A stretch of DNA of 64,000 nucleotides from Lacrimispora amygdalina (GTDB lineage Bacteria; Bacillota; Clostridia; Lachnospirales; Lachnospiraceae). Made by a program: the position numbers and the translations under genes. How positions within the stretch are numbered: the first letter of the stretch is position 1; each line of letters starts with the position of its first letter. Location: NCBI RefSeq assembly GCF_900205965.1, contig NZ_OAOF01000004.1, forward strand, positions 186,001 to 250,000, in the 5' to 3' direction. Shown one piece after another: positions 43,317-51,179 of this stretch. Under the pieces are notes generated by a model, which saw only the letters and a program-made list of their open reading frames with translations, made no database searches and was not told the DNA's origin.

Positions 43317-43502
43317 ATGAATTCAGTAGCTGTAAATGAATGTGAAACTGCAACACCCAGTCAAACTGTAGTATTAGCCATTGCAACCATTCCCATGCAG
43401 CCTTGGGAACAGCCATTTGATCCAAAAACTGCTTTAAAACACGGAACAATATTTCCCAGCCTGGATCTGCCATTTTATGTGACAGGAGGGGAACAGCCAT
43501 GA
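43317..43502 (+). CDS. cotJA: Spore coat-associated protein CotJA
   Basis: A 61-residue protein. The motif IATIPMQPWEQPFDPKTALK is the CotJA hallmark, followed by HGTIFPSLDLPF. GGGAGTG precedes the ATG at 8 bases. It is the first gene of cotJABC and overlaps cotJB by 4 bp (ATGA). CotJA and CotJC assemble together into the spore coat in Bacillus. It shows that the organism has a sporulation programme. Confidence 0.9.
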   Translation: MNSVAVNECETATPSQTVVLAIATIPMQPWEQPFDPKTALKHGTIFPSLDLPFYVTGGEQP

Positions 43503-43795
43503 TTGATCAAAAAAGTTTATTTAACCAAATAACAGAAATCAGTTTTACCGTAAATGATTTAAATCTTTATCTGGACACCCATCCTCTGGATGAAAATGCG
43601 CTGAATGCATTCAAGGATGCAATGACTCAGAGAAAACAGCTATTGCAGACCTATGCAGATAATTTTGAACCACTCACCATGAACTGTATCTGCCCTGATT
43701 CCAACAACAAAACAAAAACCCAGACTAAATATCCGGACCAGAGGCATTTTACCTGGTGCGACGGTCCTCTTCCATGGGAAGGAGGTGCATTCTGA
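43499..43795 (+). CDS. cotJB: Spore coat protein CotJB
   Basis: A 98-residue CotJB. The N-terminal helix region (FTVNDLNLYLDTHPLDENAL) and the C-terminal WCDGPLPWEGG are diagnostic. It starts in the 4-bp overlap with cotJA and ends in a TGATG overlap with cotJC. It is required for the CotJ coat sublayer. A GGAGG inside its last codons serves as the ribosome site for cotJC. Confidence 0.9.
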   Translation: MIDQKSLFNQITEISFTVNDLNLYLDTHPLDENALNAFKDAMTQRKQLLQTYADNFEPLTMNCICPDSNNKTKTQTKYPDQRHFTWCDGPLPWEGGAF

Positions 43796-44412
43796 TGTGG
43801 ACTTATGAAAAAAGGCTTCAATTTCCTGTTAATATTAAAAATGTCTGTCCCAAAACTGCTTCTCTGATTATCAGCCAGTTTGGCGGTCCGGATGGAGAGC
43901 TGGCAGCTTCCATGCGTTATCTTTCCCAAAGGTATTCCATGCCATGCAAGGAAGTGGGAGGACTACTCACCGATATCGGAACGGAGGAGCTGGGGCATCT
44001 GGAAATGGTTTGCTCCATTATTTATCAGCTGACAAAAAACCTGACTGCGGAACAGGCCAAAACCGCCGGATTTGATGTTTATTATGTGGATCATACCACA
44101 GCACTCTGGCCAACAGCTGCTGCAGGAGTTCCTTTTAATGCCTGTGAATTCCAGTCGAAAGGCGATGCCATTACCGATCTGGTAGAAGATCTGGCTGCGG
44201 AACAGAAGGCAAGAACCACCTATGATAATTTAATCCGTATCATTCCAGACCCAGATATTCGGGAACCACTTAAATTTTTACGGGCAAGGGAAGTGGTTCA
44301 TTTCCAAAGATTCGGCGAAGCACTGGAAAAAATAAAGACTACGCTGAATCCTAAGAACTTTTATTATTACAATCCCGAATTTGACAAGCAGTTTGTAAAA
44401 AAAGAGATGTAA
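43795..44412 (+). CDS. cotJC: CotJC, spore-coat manganese catalase-like protein
   Basis: 205 residues from the ATG at 43795 (TGATG overlap with cotJB); an earlier in-frame start inside cotJB is rejected because the strong GGAGG leads to this one and the protein then begins MWTYEKRLQFPVNIK, as the family does. The ferritin-like di-manganese ligands lie in IGTEELGHLEMV and in REVVHFQRFGEAL. It degrades hydrogen peroxide or serves a structural role in the spore coat. A strong hairpin follows at 44428. Confidence 0.92.
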   Translation: MWTYEKRLQFPVNIKNVCPKTASLIISQFGGPDGELAASMRYLSQRYSMPCKEVGGLLTDIGTEELGHLEMVCSIIYQLTKNLTAEQAKTAGFDVYYVDHTTALWPTAAAGVPFNACEFQSKGDAITDLVEDLAAEQKARTTYDNLIRIIPDPDIREPLKFLRAREVVHFQRFGEALEKIKTTLNPKNFYYYNPEFDKQFVKKEM

Positions 44413-44427
44413 GCTTATAAACCAAAT

Positions 44428-44470
44428 AAAAATCACCTTTCAAACAAAAACGAAAGGTGATTTTTATTAT
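44428..44470. terminator. Bidirectional intrinsic terminator between cotJC and the carB-linked gene
   Basis: AAAAATCACCTTTC (44428-44441) pairs perfectly with GAAAGGTGATTTTT (44452-44465) around a 10-base loop, with T-rich sequence on both strands. It serves the convergent cotJ and car units. Confidence 0.85.
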
Positions 44471-44538
44471 CCGGCTTATTAAACACTTCCTTATTATATA
44501 CTTCGCATTTAATTTATCAACTGTAGACTTTTCCGCTT

Positions 44539-44847
44539 TTACCGCTGTTCATCATAGCTGTATTTTAACAGCTCATAGATTTCATCTGTTACCCGGTCAT
44601 CTTTATAATACTCATCAAGAAGGGTTATGATTTTAGCTGCATATTCCGACGGAACCGGAAGTCCGCCAACTGCGTCATGAAAATCCTTCTTCATGTCACT
44701 GACCATCTCTTTTTTTTCGGGAACAGGCAGACCATAGATCTTATAAAGCATTCCCATAGCCGCACACGCCTCATTGGGGGATGTTAAGGGCGCGTTTTCG
44801 AATCTGGTTTTAATTTCAACAGCCTGTTTATTAATATAAAACACCAT
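44539..44847 (-). CDS. Small protein of unknown function downstream of carB
   Basis: A 102-residue soluble protein with no signal or membrane segment. It starts VFYINKQAVEIKTRFENAPL and continues as helices (SPNEACAAMGMLYKIYGLPV, VPSEYAAKIITLLDEYY, TDEIYELLKYSYDEQR). I do not recognise the family. It is 14 bp after carB, so it is the third gene of the carAB transcript, and AAGGA lies 11 bases before the ATG. A role linked to carbamoyl phosphate is possible from context only. It ends before the terminator at 44428-44470. Confidence 0.6.
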   Translation of the reverse strand: MVFYINKQAVEIKTRFENAPLTSPNEACAAMGMLYKIYGLPVPEKKEMVSDMKKDFHDAVGGLPVPSEYAAKIITLLDEYYKDDRVTDEIYELLKYSYDEQR

Positions 44848-44861
44848 AATATTGTAATTCC

Positions 44862-47800
44862 TTATACATTTTTAACTAAAGCAATGTCAATCAGGGTGAG
44901 TTCCTTTGCTCTGTTTTCCATACTGGTAACCAGGGCAGCTGCCGTATCCAAAGACGTAAGCACGGTCACGCCGGTTTCGATCGCATTTCTGCGGATTACA
45001 AAACCATCCTTGCTTCTGTCAGCGCCCTGAGGCGGAGTATCGATTACCAGATCTATCTCATGACCCAGAATCAGATCCAGGAGGTTGGGGGACTCCTGCT
45101 CCAGCTTGCGTACCTGGAAAGCTTTGATTCCGTTATCATTTAATACCTTTGCCGTACCGGCCGTAGAGAAGATCTTGTAACCCTGATCTTTAAATCTGCG
45201 TGCGATATTGATAATTTCTTCCTTATCAGAATCCTTTACCGTAATGATCATGTTCTTATGCTTTGGAAGCTTGATTCCTGAGCCTGCAAAAGCTTTGTAA
45301 AGTGCCTCATTAAAGGTCTTTGCAATACCCAGACACTCTCCTGTTGACTTCATCTCCGGTCCCAGGCTGATATCTGCGCCGCGTATCTTTTCAAAAGAGA
45401 ACACCGGCATCTTTACAGCAATGTAATCTGCTTCCGGCTGAAGTCCCGGCTTATAACCAAGTTCTTTAATGGTATGTCCGCAGATAACTCTGGTTGCCAG
45501 GGGAACAATGGGGATTCCTGTAACCTTGCTGATATATGGCACTGTACGGGAAGACCTGGGATTTACCTCGATGACATAGACATCTTCTCCGCTGACGATA
45601 AACTGAATATTTATCATTCCCTTTACATGAAGTGCTCTTGCAAGTCTTCTGGTATATTCCACAAGCTTGTCTTTGATGGCTTCGTTCAGGCTCTGGGCAG
45701 GATAAACGGAGATACTGTCACCGGAGTGAACGCCTGCCCGTTCAATATGTTCCATGATTCCCGGTATGAGAATGTCTTCTCCGTCACAGACGGCATCTAC
45801 CTCAATTTCCTTACCCACAATATATTTATCTACCAATATGGGGTGTTCCTGCGCGATCTGATTAATTATCGCAATAAATTCATCAATATCCTGGTCAGAG
45901 ATGGCAATCTGCATTCCCTGTCCTCCCAGAACGTAGGAAGGTCTTACAAGAACGGGATACCCCAGCTCCGCTGCCGCTGCCTTGGCCTCTTTTGCTGTGT
46001 ATACCGTCTTTCCTGCAGGCCGGGGAATCTGACACTCTTCCAGAATCTTATCAAAAAGTTCCCGGTCTTCTGCCGCATCCACATCCTCTGCTGCAGTGCC
46101 CAGAATGGGTACGCCCATCTTCATCAGTGCCTCTGTCAGTTTGATGGCTGTCTGGCCGCCGAACTGCACCACTGCTCCGTCCGGTTTTTCAATATCCACA
46201 ATGCTTTCCACATCTTCTGGTGTCAAAGGTTCAAAGTACAGTTTATCCGCTATATCAAAATCTGTACTGACTGTCTCCGGATTGTTATTGACAATAATGG
46301 TCTCATAGCCTTCCTTACTGAAACTCCAGGTACTGTGAACCGAACAGAAGTCAAATTCAATTCCCTGACCGATCCGGATTGGTCCGGAGCCTAATACAAG
46401 AACCTTTTTTCTTCCTGTCGTCTCCTCCGCTTCATTCTCACTTCCAAAGCAGGAGTAGTAGTACGGCGTCTCTGCAGCAAACTCAGCTGCGCAGGTGTCT
46501 ACCATCTTAAATGCTGCGGTTATCCCATTTTCTTTTCTTGTCTGATGGATTTCTTCTATAGATATACCGGTCAGCCTTGAAATCACTGTATCCGGGAATT
46601 CCAGTCTCTTCGCTTCTTTTAGCAGCTCCGTTGTGAGAGGACCTTTCTTTAAAGCTTCTTCCATCTCCACCAGAATCGCCAGCTTATCAATAAACCAGAC
46701 ATCTATCTTTGTAATGTCATGAATGAGTTCATAGGCAAAGCCTCTTCTTAACGCCTCCGCAATCACCCAGATTCTTCTGTCATCTACCAGATGAAGGGTT
46801 TCTGTCAGCTGGTCATCGGTAAGTCCTGTGAAATCATAGGACATTAAGCTGTCCACATGCTGTTCCAGAGAACGAATGGCTTTCATTAACCCGCCTTCGA
46901 AATTGGTGCAGATACTCATTACTTCACCGGTTGCCTTCATCTGTGTGCCGAGCGTTCTCTTCGCACTTAAAAACTTATCGAACGGAAGGCGGGGCATCTT
47001 AACCACGCAGTAATCCAGCATAGGCTCGAAGCTCGCATATGTTTTCTTGGTTACCGCATTCTTAATCTCATCAAGAGTATATCCCAGCGCAATCTTTGCT
47101 GCAACCTTGGCAATGGGATAACCGGTTGCCTTGGAAGCCAGGGCTGAGGAACGGCTGACTCGTGGATTTACTTCGATTACACAGTATTCAAAGCTCTCCG
47201 GGTGAAGCGCATACTGAACGTTGCAGCCGCCTGTGATGCCTAACTCACTGATGATCTTTAATGCAGAGGTACGAAGCATCTGGTATTCCTTATCTCCCAG
47301 CGTCTGGGAGGGAGCCACTACGATGCTGTCGCCTGTATGAACGCCTACAGGGTCGATGTTTTCCATGTTGCAGACAGTAATTACATTGCCTGCGCCGTCC
47401 CGCATCACTTCATACTCAATCTCTTTCCAGCCTGCAATACAGCGCTCCACCAGAACCTGCCCCACTCGGGATAAGCGGAGTCCGTTTTCCAGGATCTCAC
47501 GGCACTGGGCCTGATTTTCCGCTATTCCGCCGCCTGAACCACCCATTGTATAAGCAGGACGCAGGACGATGGGGTAACCGATTTCTTCCGCGATCCTTAA
47601 ACCGTCTTCCACATTCTCCACGATATCAGACGGAGCCACCGGCTCGCCGATCTTTTCCATGGTTTCCTTAAACATCTCCCGGTCTTCTGCCTTTTTTATG
47701 GTCAGGGCTGTAGTTCCGATGAGGCGGACATTGTTCTTCTGGAAAAATCCCTTATCCTCAAGCTCCATCGCCAGGTTTAAGCCCGCCTGGCCTCCGAGGG

Positions 47801-48065
47801 TGGGAAGCACGCTGTCCGGTCTTTCTTTTAAAATCAACTGCTCCACGACTTCTACGGTCAGTGGCTCAATATAAACCTTATCTGCAATATCTTTATCTGT
47901 CATGATGGTTGCAGGATTGGAATTTAATAAAACAACTTCAATTCCTTCTTCTTTTAAAGAACGGCATGCCTGTGTTCCTGCATAATCAAATTCTGCTGCC
48001 TGACCGATGATAATCGGACCGGATCCAAGAACAAGTACTTTTTTGATATCCTGATTCTTAGGCAT
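44862..48065 (-). CDS. carB: Carbamoyl-phosphate synthase large subunit
   Basis: A 1067-residue, full-length CarB that makes carbamoyl phosphate from ammonia (delivered by CarA), bicarbonate and two ATP, for pyrimidines and arginine. Two homologous halves each begin KVLVLGSGPIIIGQAAEFDYA or KVLVLGSGPIRIGQGIEFD (residues about 8 and 555; strings given in part) and carry ATP-grasp domains. A C-terminal MGS-like allosteric domain follows from about 935 (FKDQGYKIFSTAGTAK, DLVIDTPPQGADRSKDGF). Its start overlaps the end of carA by 8 bp, so the two are translationally coupled. Confidence 0.97.
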   Translation of the reverse strand: MPKNQDIKKVLVLGSGPIIIGQAAEFDYAGTQACRSLKEEGIEVVLLNSNPATIMTDKDIADKVYIEPLTVEVVEQLILKERPDSVLPTLGGQAGLNLAMELEDKGFFQKNNVRLIGTTALTIKKAEDREMFKETMEKIGEPVAPSDIVENVEDGLRIAEEIGYPIVLRPAYTMGGSGGGIAENQAQCREILENGLRLSRVGQVLVERCIAGWKEIEYEVMRDGAGNVITVCNMENIDPVGVHTGDSIVVAPSQTLGDKEYQMLRTSALKIISELGITGGCNVQYALHPESFEYCVIEVNPRVSRSSALASKATGYPIAKVAAKIALGYTLDEIKNAVTKKTYASFEPMLDYCVVKMPRLPFDKFLSAKRTLGTQMKATGEVMSICTNFEGGLMKAIRSLEQHVDSLMSYDFTGLTDDQLTETLHLVDDRRIWVIAEALRRGFAYELIHDITKIDVWFIDKLAILVEMEEALKKGPLTTELLKEAKRLEFPDTVISRLTGISIEEIHQTRKENGITAAFKMVDTCAAEFAAETPYYYSCFGSENEAEETTGRKKVLVLGSGPIRIGQGIEFDFCSVHSTWSFSKEGYETIIVNNNPETVSTDFDIADKLYFEPLTPEDVESIVDIEKPDGAVVQFGGQTAIKLTEALMKMGVPILGTAAEDVDAAEDRELFDKILEECQIPRPAGKTVYTAKEAKAAAAELGYPVLVRPSYVLGGQGMQIAISDQDIDEFIAIINQIAQEHPILVDKYIVGKEIEVDAVCDGEDILIPGIMEHIERAGVHSGDSISVYPAQSLNEAIKDKLVEYTRRLARALHVKGMINIQFIVSGEDVYVIEVNPRSSRTVPYISKVTGIPIVPLATRVICGHTIKELGYKPGLQPEADYIAVKMPVFSFEKIRGADISLGPEMKSTGECLGIAKTFNEALYKAFAGSGIKLPKHKNMIITVKDSDKEEIINIARRFKDQGYKIFSTAGTAKVLNDNGIKAFQVRKLEQESPNLLDLILGHEIDLVIDTPPQGADRSKDGFVIRRNAIETGVTVLTSLDTAAALVTSMENRAKELTLIDIALVKNV

Positions 48066-49137
48066 TCTTTGCCACCTCCATCATATTTATAAAACGGTCA
48101 AATAAGTAGCTGGAATCCTGTGGTCCAGGACAGGCTTCCGGGTGGTACTGTACAGTAAATATGTTCTTTCCTGTATATTTCATACCTTCGTTGGTTCCGT
48201 CGTTGACATTTACAAATGCAGGAACTGCCACTGCCGGATTCACAGTCTCCTCGTCCACCACATATCCGTGGTTCTGGGAAGAGATATAAACCCTTCCGGT
48301 TTCTAAATCCTTTACCGGGTGATTGCCTCCCCTGTGCCCATATTTCAGTTTATGGGTATCTGCGCCTGTGGCCAGTGCCATCAGCTGATGTCCCAGGCAG
48401 ATGGCAAAGATAGGGATATCGGATTCATAAAGCTTACGGATCTCCTCAATGACCTCTGTACATTCCTTTGGATCTCCAGGGCCATTTGACAGCATAATTC
48501 CATCCGGGTTGGAAGCAAGTATCACTTCTGCCTTCGTATCTGCCGGATACACCGTAACCTCACAGCCTCTCTCGTTTAAGGACCGTGCAATATTCTTCTT
48601 GGCACCTAAATCTAACAGTGCAACCCGCTTGCCTTCACCAGGAAGCACATAAGATTCCTTACAGGTGGTTGCCTTCACAACGCCTGTGACAGAATAAGTT
48701 TTCATTCGCGAAATGACTTCGTCAAGATCAAATCCTTCCTGGGTTGTGATCATGCCGTTCATTGTACCTTTTTCTCTTAAGATTTTTGTTAGGGCTCTCG
48801 TATCGATACCACTGATACCTGGAATGTCGTTTATTTCTAAGAAATGCTGAATGGTATCCTCGCTTCTAAAGTTGCTGGGGATTCTAGATAATTCTCTGAC
48901 AATGTAGCCGTCCGGCCAAGGTTTGCATGACTCCATATCTTCCTGACAAACGCCGTAATTACCAATAAGAGGATAGGTCATCACAACTGCCTGTCCCGCA
49001 TAGGAGGGGTCGGTGAGGACTTCTAAATAACCCGTCATGGAAGTATTAAAAACAATCTCGCTTATCACTTCCCGTGTTGAACCAATGCTCGTGCCTGTAA
49101 AAACAGTGCCGTCTTCCAGTATTAAAAAAGCTTTCAT
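48058..49137 (-). CDS. carA: Carbamoyl-phosphate synthase small (glutaminase) subunit
   Basis: 359 residues from the ATG at 49137; a TTG two codons earlier (49143) has the better spaced AAAGG and is an equally possible start, but homologs begin MKAFLILEDG. Residues 1-150 are the CarA N-terminal domain (GYLEVLTDPSYAGQ, SGIDTRALTKILREKG). The glutamine amidotransferase domain has GPGDP, the nucleophile in FAICLGHQLMALA, and HPEACPGP (His/Glu). Ammonia is channelled to CarB. Its transcript carries an unusual leader with three 52-bp repeats (49155-49310) and a consensus promoter above it. Confidence 0.96.
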   Translation of the reverse strand: MKAFLILEDGTVFTGTSIGSTREVISEIVFNTSMTGYLEVLTDPSYAGQAVVMTYPLIGNYGVCQEDMESCKPWPDGYIVRELSRIPSNFRSEDTIQHFLEINDIPGISGIDTRALTKILREKGTMNGMITTQEGFDLDEVISRMKTYSVTGVVKATTCKESYVLPGEGKRVALLDLGAKKNIARSLNERGCEVTVYPADTKAEVILASNPDGIMLSNGPGDPKECTEVIEEIRKLYESDIPIFAICLGHQLMALATGADTHKLKYGHRGGNHPVKDLETGRVYISSQNHGYVVDEETVNPAVAVPAFVNVNDGTNEGMKYTGKNIFTVQYHPEACPGPQDSSYLFDRFINMMEVAKNA

Positions 49138-49154
49138 ACGCAAAGTCCCAATCC

Positions 49155-49310
49155 TTTCTTAATTATTGTCCATGCTTTTTGGACATAGAGGGATACCCGA
49201 AGGGTGTTTCTTAATTATTGTCCATGCTTTTTGGACATAGAGGGATACCTGAAGGGTGTTTCTTAATTATTGTCCATGCTTTTTGGACATAGAGGGATAC
49301 CCGAAGGGTA
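49155..49310. repeat. Three tandem 52-bp repeats in the carAB 5' leader
   Basis: Units 49155-49206, 49207-49258 and 49259-49310 are near identical; unit 2 has T for C in CCCGAAGGG and unit 3 ends in A. Each unit holds TGTCCA/TGGACA with a 7-base loop and a short ACCC/GGGT hairpin (weakened in unit 2). On the minus (transcribed) strand each unit also contains a start-to-stop reading frame of seven codons (MSKKHGQ) without a ribosome site. The block begins 18 bp from the carA ATG and lies downstream of the carA promoter, so it is transcribed. The 394-bp gap 49144-49537 is otherwise promoter and AT-rich spacer. Confidence 0.95.
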
Positions 49311-49347
49311 TTTTCTGAGCTGACTGGTATCAGCCCAAATTGAATAG

Positions 49348-49376
49348 ATTATACATTATCCTGCGACATTTTTCAA
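49348..49376 (-). promoter_or_regulatory. Promoter of carAB
   Basis: On the minus strand TTGAAA (49371-49376) and a perfect TATAAT (49348-49353) are 17 bp apart. Transcription would start near 49341, so the leader is about 200 nt and includes all three repeats. Confidence 0.65.
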
Positions 49377-49537
49377 CTGTTTTTTTATATTTTATTCATC
49401 TACTTTTTATGCATCATTTTTCTTTTTTCAGATATTTCAATGGCTTTTTTTGTATATTTATGCAAAGCGTTTAATATTATGCATTTTCGTATACTTTACG
49501 CATACTTTGAACAAACTATGTTTGAGGTGATAAAATC

Positions 49538-49735
49538 ATGATTGATAACAGAGAACTTCCCATCGGATTTACCATGGAACTTGCCCAGCATTCGGACATT
49601 ATGATTCAGTTTTCCGGACTCTCCAAGGAAGAGCAAAACCGAATTATTGACGGTGCAAAAGAGATTGACAGCCGCAATGAAATGAGAAGCTACGTAGAGT
49701 CCATGTTCGGAGAATCAAAAACATCTTTCTTTTAA
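49538..49735 (+). CDS. Small conserved-looking protein of unknown function
   Basis: A 65-residue soluble protein starting IDNRELPIGFTMELAQHSDI and continuing FSGLSKEEQNRIIDGAKEID, then NEMRSYVESMFGE. It is mostly helical with a charged C-terminal half and no cysteines. GAGGTGA precedes the ATG. It resembles short anonymous proteins common in Lachnospiraceae, but I cannot name a family. It is a one-gene unit: a strong terminator follows directly. Confidence 0.65.
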   Translation: MIDNRELPIGFTMELAQHSDIMIQFSGLSKEEQNRIIDGAKEIDSRNEMRSYVESMFGESKTSFF

Positions 49736-49740
49736 AAAGT

Positions 49741-49781
49741 CCCCGCAAAAACTGATTTTTCGGTTTTATGCGGGGCTTTTG
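49741..49781 (+). terminator. Intrinsic terminator after the 65-residue protein gene
   Basis: CCCCGCA (49741-49747) pairs with TGCGGGG (49769-49775), with inner AAAAC/GGTTTT pairing, followed by CTTTTG. The hairpin is close behind the stop codon. Confidence 0.8.
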
Positions 49782-49839
49782 TAATCATTGCCCCAGACAG
49801 CTAATATATTAATAATAATCATTCCCAAAGGGGCTATTT

Positions 49840-51102
49840 ATGAATCCATATATGACCACTGCCCAGGAAACAGCTGAAACCGGCTCACTTCAGGTAGATG
49901 TGGTTTCCTCAGAAAATAACTATCCCATTCAGGACGCAGAAATTTCCATCACCTACACAGGAGATCCAAACAGCATCATCGAAAAGGTAACCACCGACAG
50001 TTCCGGTCAGTCCGCAAACGTCAAACTTGCCGCTCCTCCTGTAGGCTTAAGCTTATCCCCTGGACTGGTGCAGCCATATTCAGAATATACTCTGTATATC
50101 ACTGCCCAGGGCTTTGAACCCGTCGCCATAGACGGAACGCAGATCCTTGCTGAGACGGAAGCCATTCAGCCGGTCAAAATGACTCCCATTCAGGACGCGA
50201 TAACACCCGTTACCCCAATTACCATTGGGGAGCACACTCTATATGGCGATTATCCTCCTAAAATTGCGGAAGCTGAGGTAAAACCAATTGCAGAAACCGG
50301 CGAGATTGTATTAAGCCGGGTAGTCGTTCCCCAGACAATTATTGTCCATGACGGTGTCCCAACAGATCCGACAGCCACCAATTATTATGTCCCCTATGGC
50401 GATTATATTAAAAATGTTGCTTCCAGTGAAATTTATGCTACCTGGCCCAGAGAAACTATCATTGCCAATGTTCTGGCTATCATGAGTTTTACCTTAAACC
50501 GGGTTTATACCGAATGGTACCGGAATCAGGGTTATGACTTCACCATTACTTCCTCTACCGCCTTTGACCATAAATGGATCTACGGCAGAAATATTTACGA
50601 AAGCATTTCCCAGGTTGTAGACGAAATCTTTAACAGTTACTTATCCAGACCCGGCATCAAACAGCCAATTCTGACCCAATACTGCGACGGCAACCGGGTG
50701 ACTTGTCCAAGATGGATGTCACAATGGGGAAGCAATACTTTAGGCGAACAGGGCTATACTGCCATTGATATTCTCCGCTATTATTACGGAAGCAACATGT
50801 ACATCAACACTGCTGAGCAGGTCTCGGGGGTTCCCTCTTCCTACCCTGGATATGAATTGTCTGTGGGAGCTTCGGGTGACAAGGTCCGCCAGGTACAGGA
50901 ACAGCTTGATACCATTGCCGGCGTTTATACCAGAATTCCCAGAATAACAGCGGATGGGGTTTATGGGGAAAATACAGCAGAGGCTGTCCGCCAGTTCCAG
51001 TCAATCTTCAACCTCCCAGTCACAGGAGTTATTGATTTTGCAACCTGGTATAAGATCTCAAATATTTATGTGGGCATCACCAGAATTGCTGAATATTCTT
51101 AA
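49840..51102 (+). CDS. SpoIID-like / peptidoglycan-binding domain protein
   Basis: A 420-residue protein without signal peptide. Residues about 15-115 look like a carboxypeptidase-regulatory or Cna-B-like beta domain (GSLQVDVVSSENNYPIQDAE, ISITYTGD). Residues about 170-330 resemble the SpoIID/LytB core: VPYGDYIKNVASSEIYATWP, then REQTIIANVLA-like region with YDFTITSSTAFDHKW and a QYCDGNRVTCPRWMSQWGS segment. Residues about 345-415 are a PG_binding_1 domain (GASGDKVRQVQEQL, GVYGENTAEAVRQFQ). The combination suggests a spore- or wall-associated glycan-binding protein. Lack of a signal peptide fits mother-cell expression around the spore. GGGG precedes the ATG. Confidence 0.72.
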   Translation: MNPYMTTAQETAETGSLQVDVVSSENNYPIQDAEISITYTGDPNSIIEKVTTDSSGQSANVKLAAPPVGLSLSPGLVQPYSEYTLYITAQGFEPVAIDGTQILAETEAIQPVKMTPIQDAITPVTPITIGEHTLYGDYPPKIAEAEVKPIAETGEIVLSRVVVPQTIIVHDGVPTDPTATNYYVPYGDYIKNVASSEIYATWPRETIIANVLAIMSFTLNRVYTEWYRNQGYDFTITSSTAFDHKWIYGRNIYESISQVVDEIFNSYLSRPGIKQPILTQYCDGNRVTCPRWMSQWGSNTLGEQGYTAIDILRYYYGSNMYINTAEQVSGVPSSYPGYELSVGASGDKVRQVQEQLDTIAGVYTRIPRITADGVYGENTAEAVRQFQSIFNLPVTGVIDFATWYKISNIYVGITRIAEYS

Positions 51103-51110
51103 CGTTTAAA

Positions 51111-51157
51111 AGGGATATGCGGTCCGATACATAATTTGTATCAGACCGCATATCCCT
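51111..51157. terminator. Long bidirectional stem-loop between convergent genes
   Basis: A 20-bp stem with a single C-A mismatch (51111-51131 with 51137-51157) closes a 5-base loop TAATT and is followed by CTGTTTTA. It lies between the PG-binding gene (plus) and the DUF368 gene (minus). Confidence 0.85.
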
Positions 51158-51179
51158 CTGTTTTATCTCAGGCTGACAC

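Noticed and set aside
45474-46394. Long open frame (306 codons) on the plus strand opposite carB
   Set aside because: It lies wholly antisense to a full-length carB and its translation shows no recognisable domain.
49155-49310. CRISPR array
   Set aside because: The three 52-bp units are contiguous and identical along their whole length, with no unique spacers, and no cas gene is present.
49155-49310. PyrR-type or terminator-based pyrimidine attenuator for carAB
   Set aside because: No PyrR binding loop consensus and no terminator stem followed by T residues is seen between promoter and start codon.
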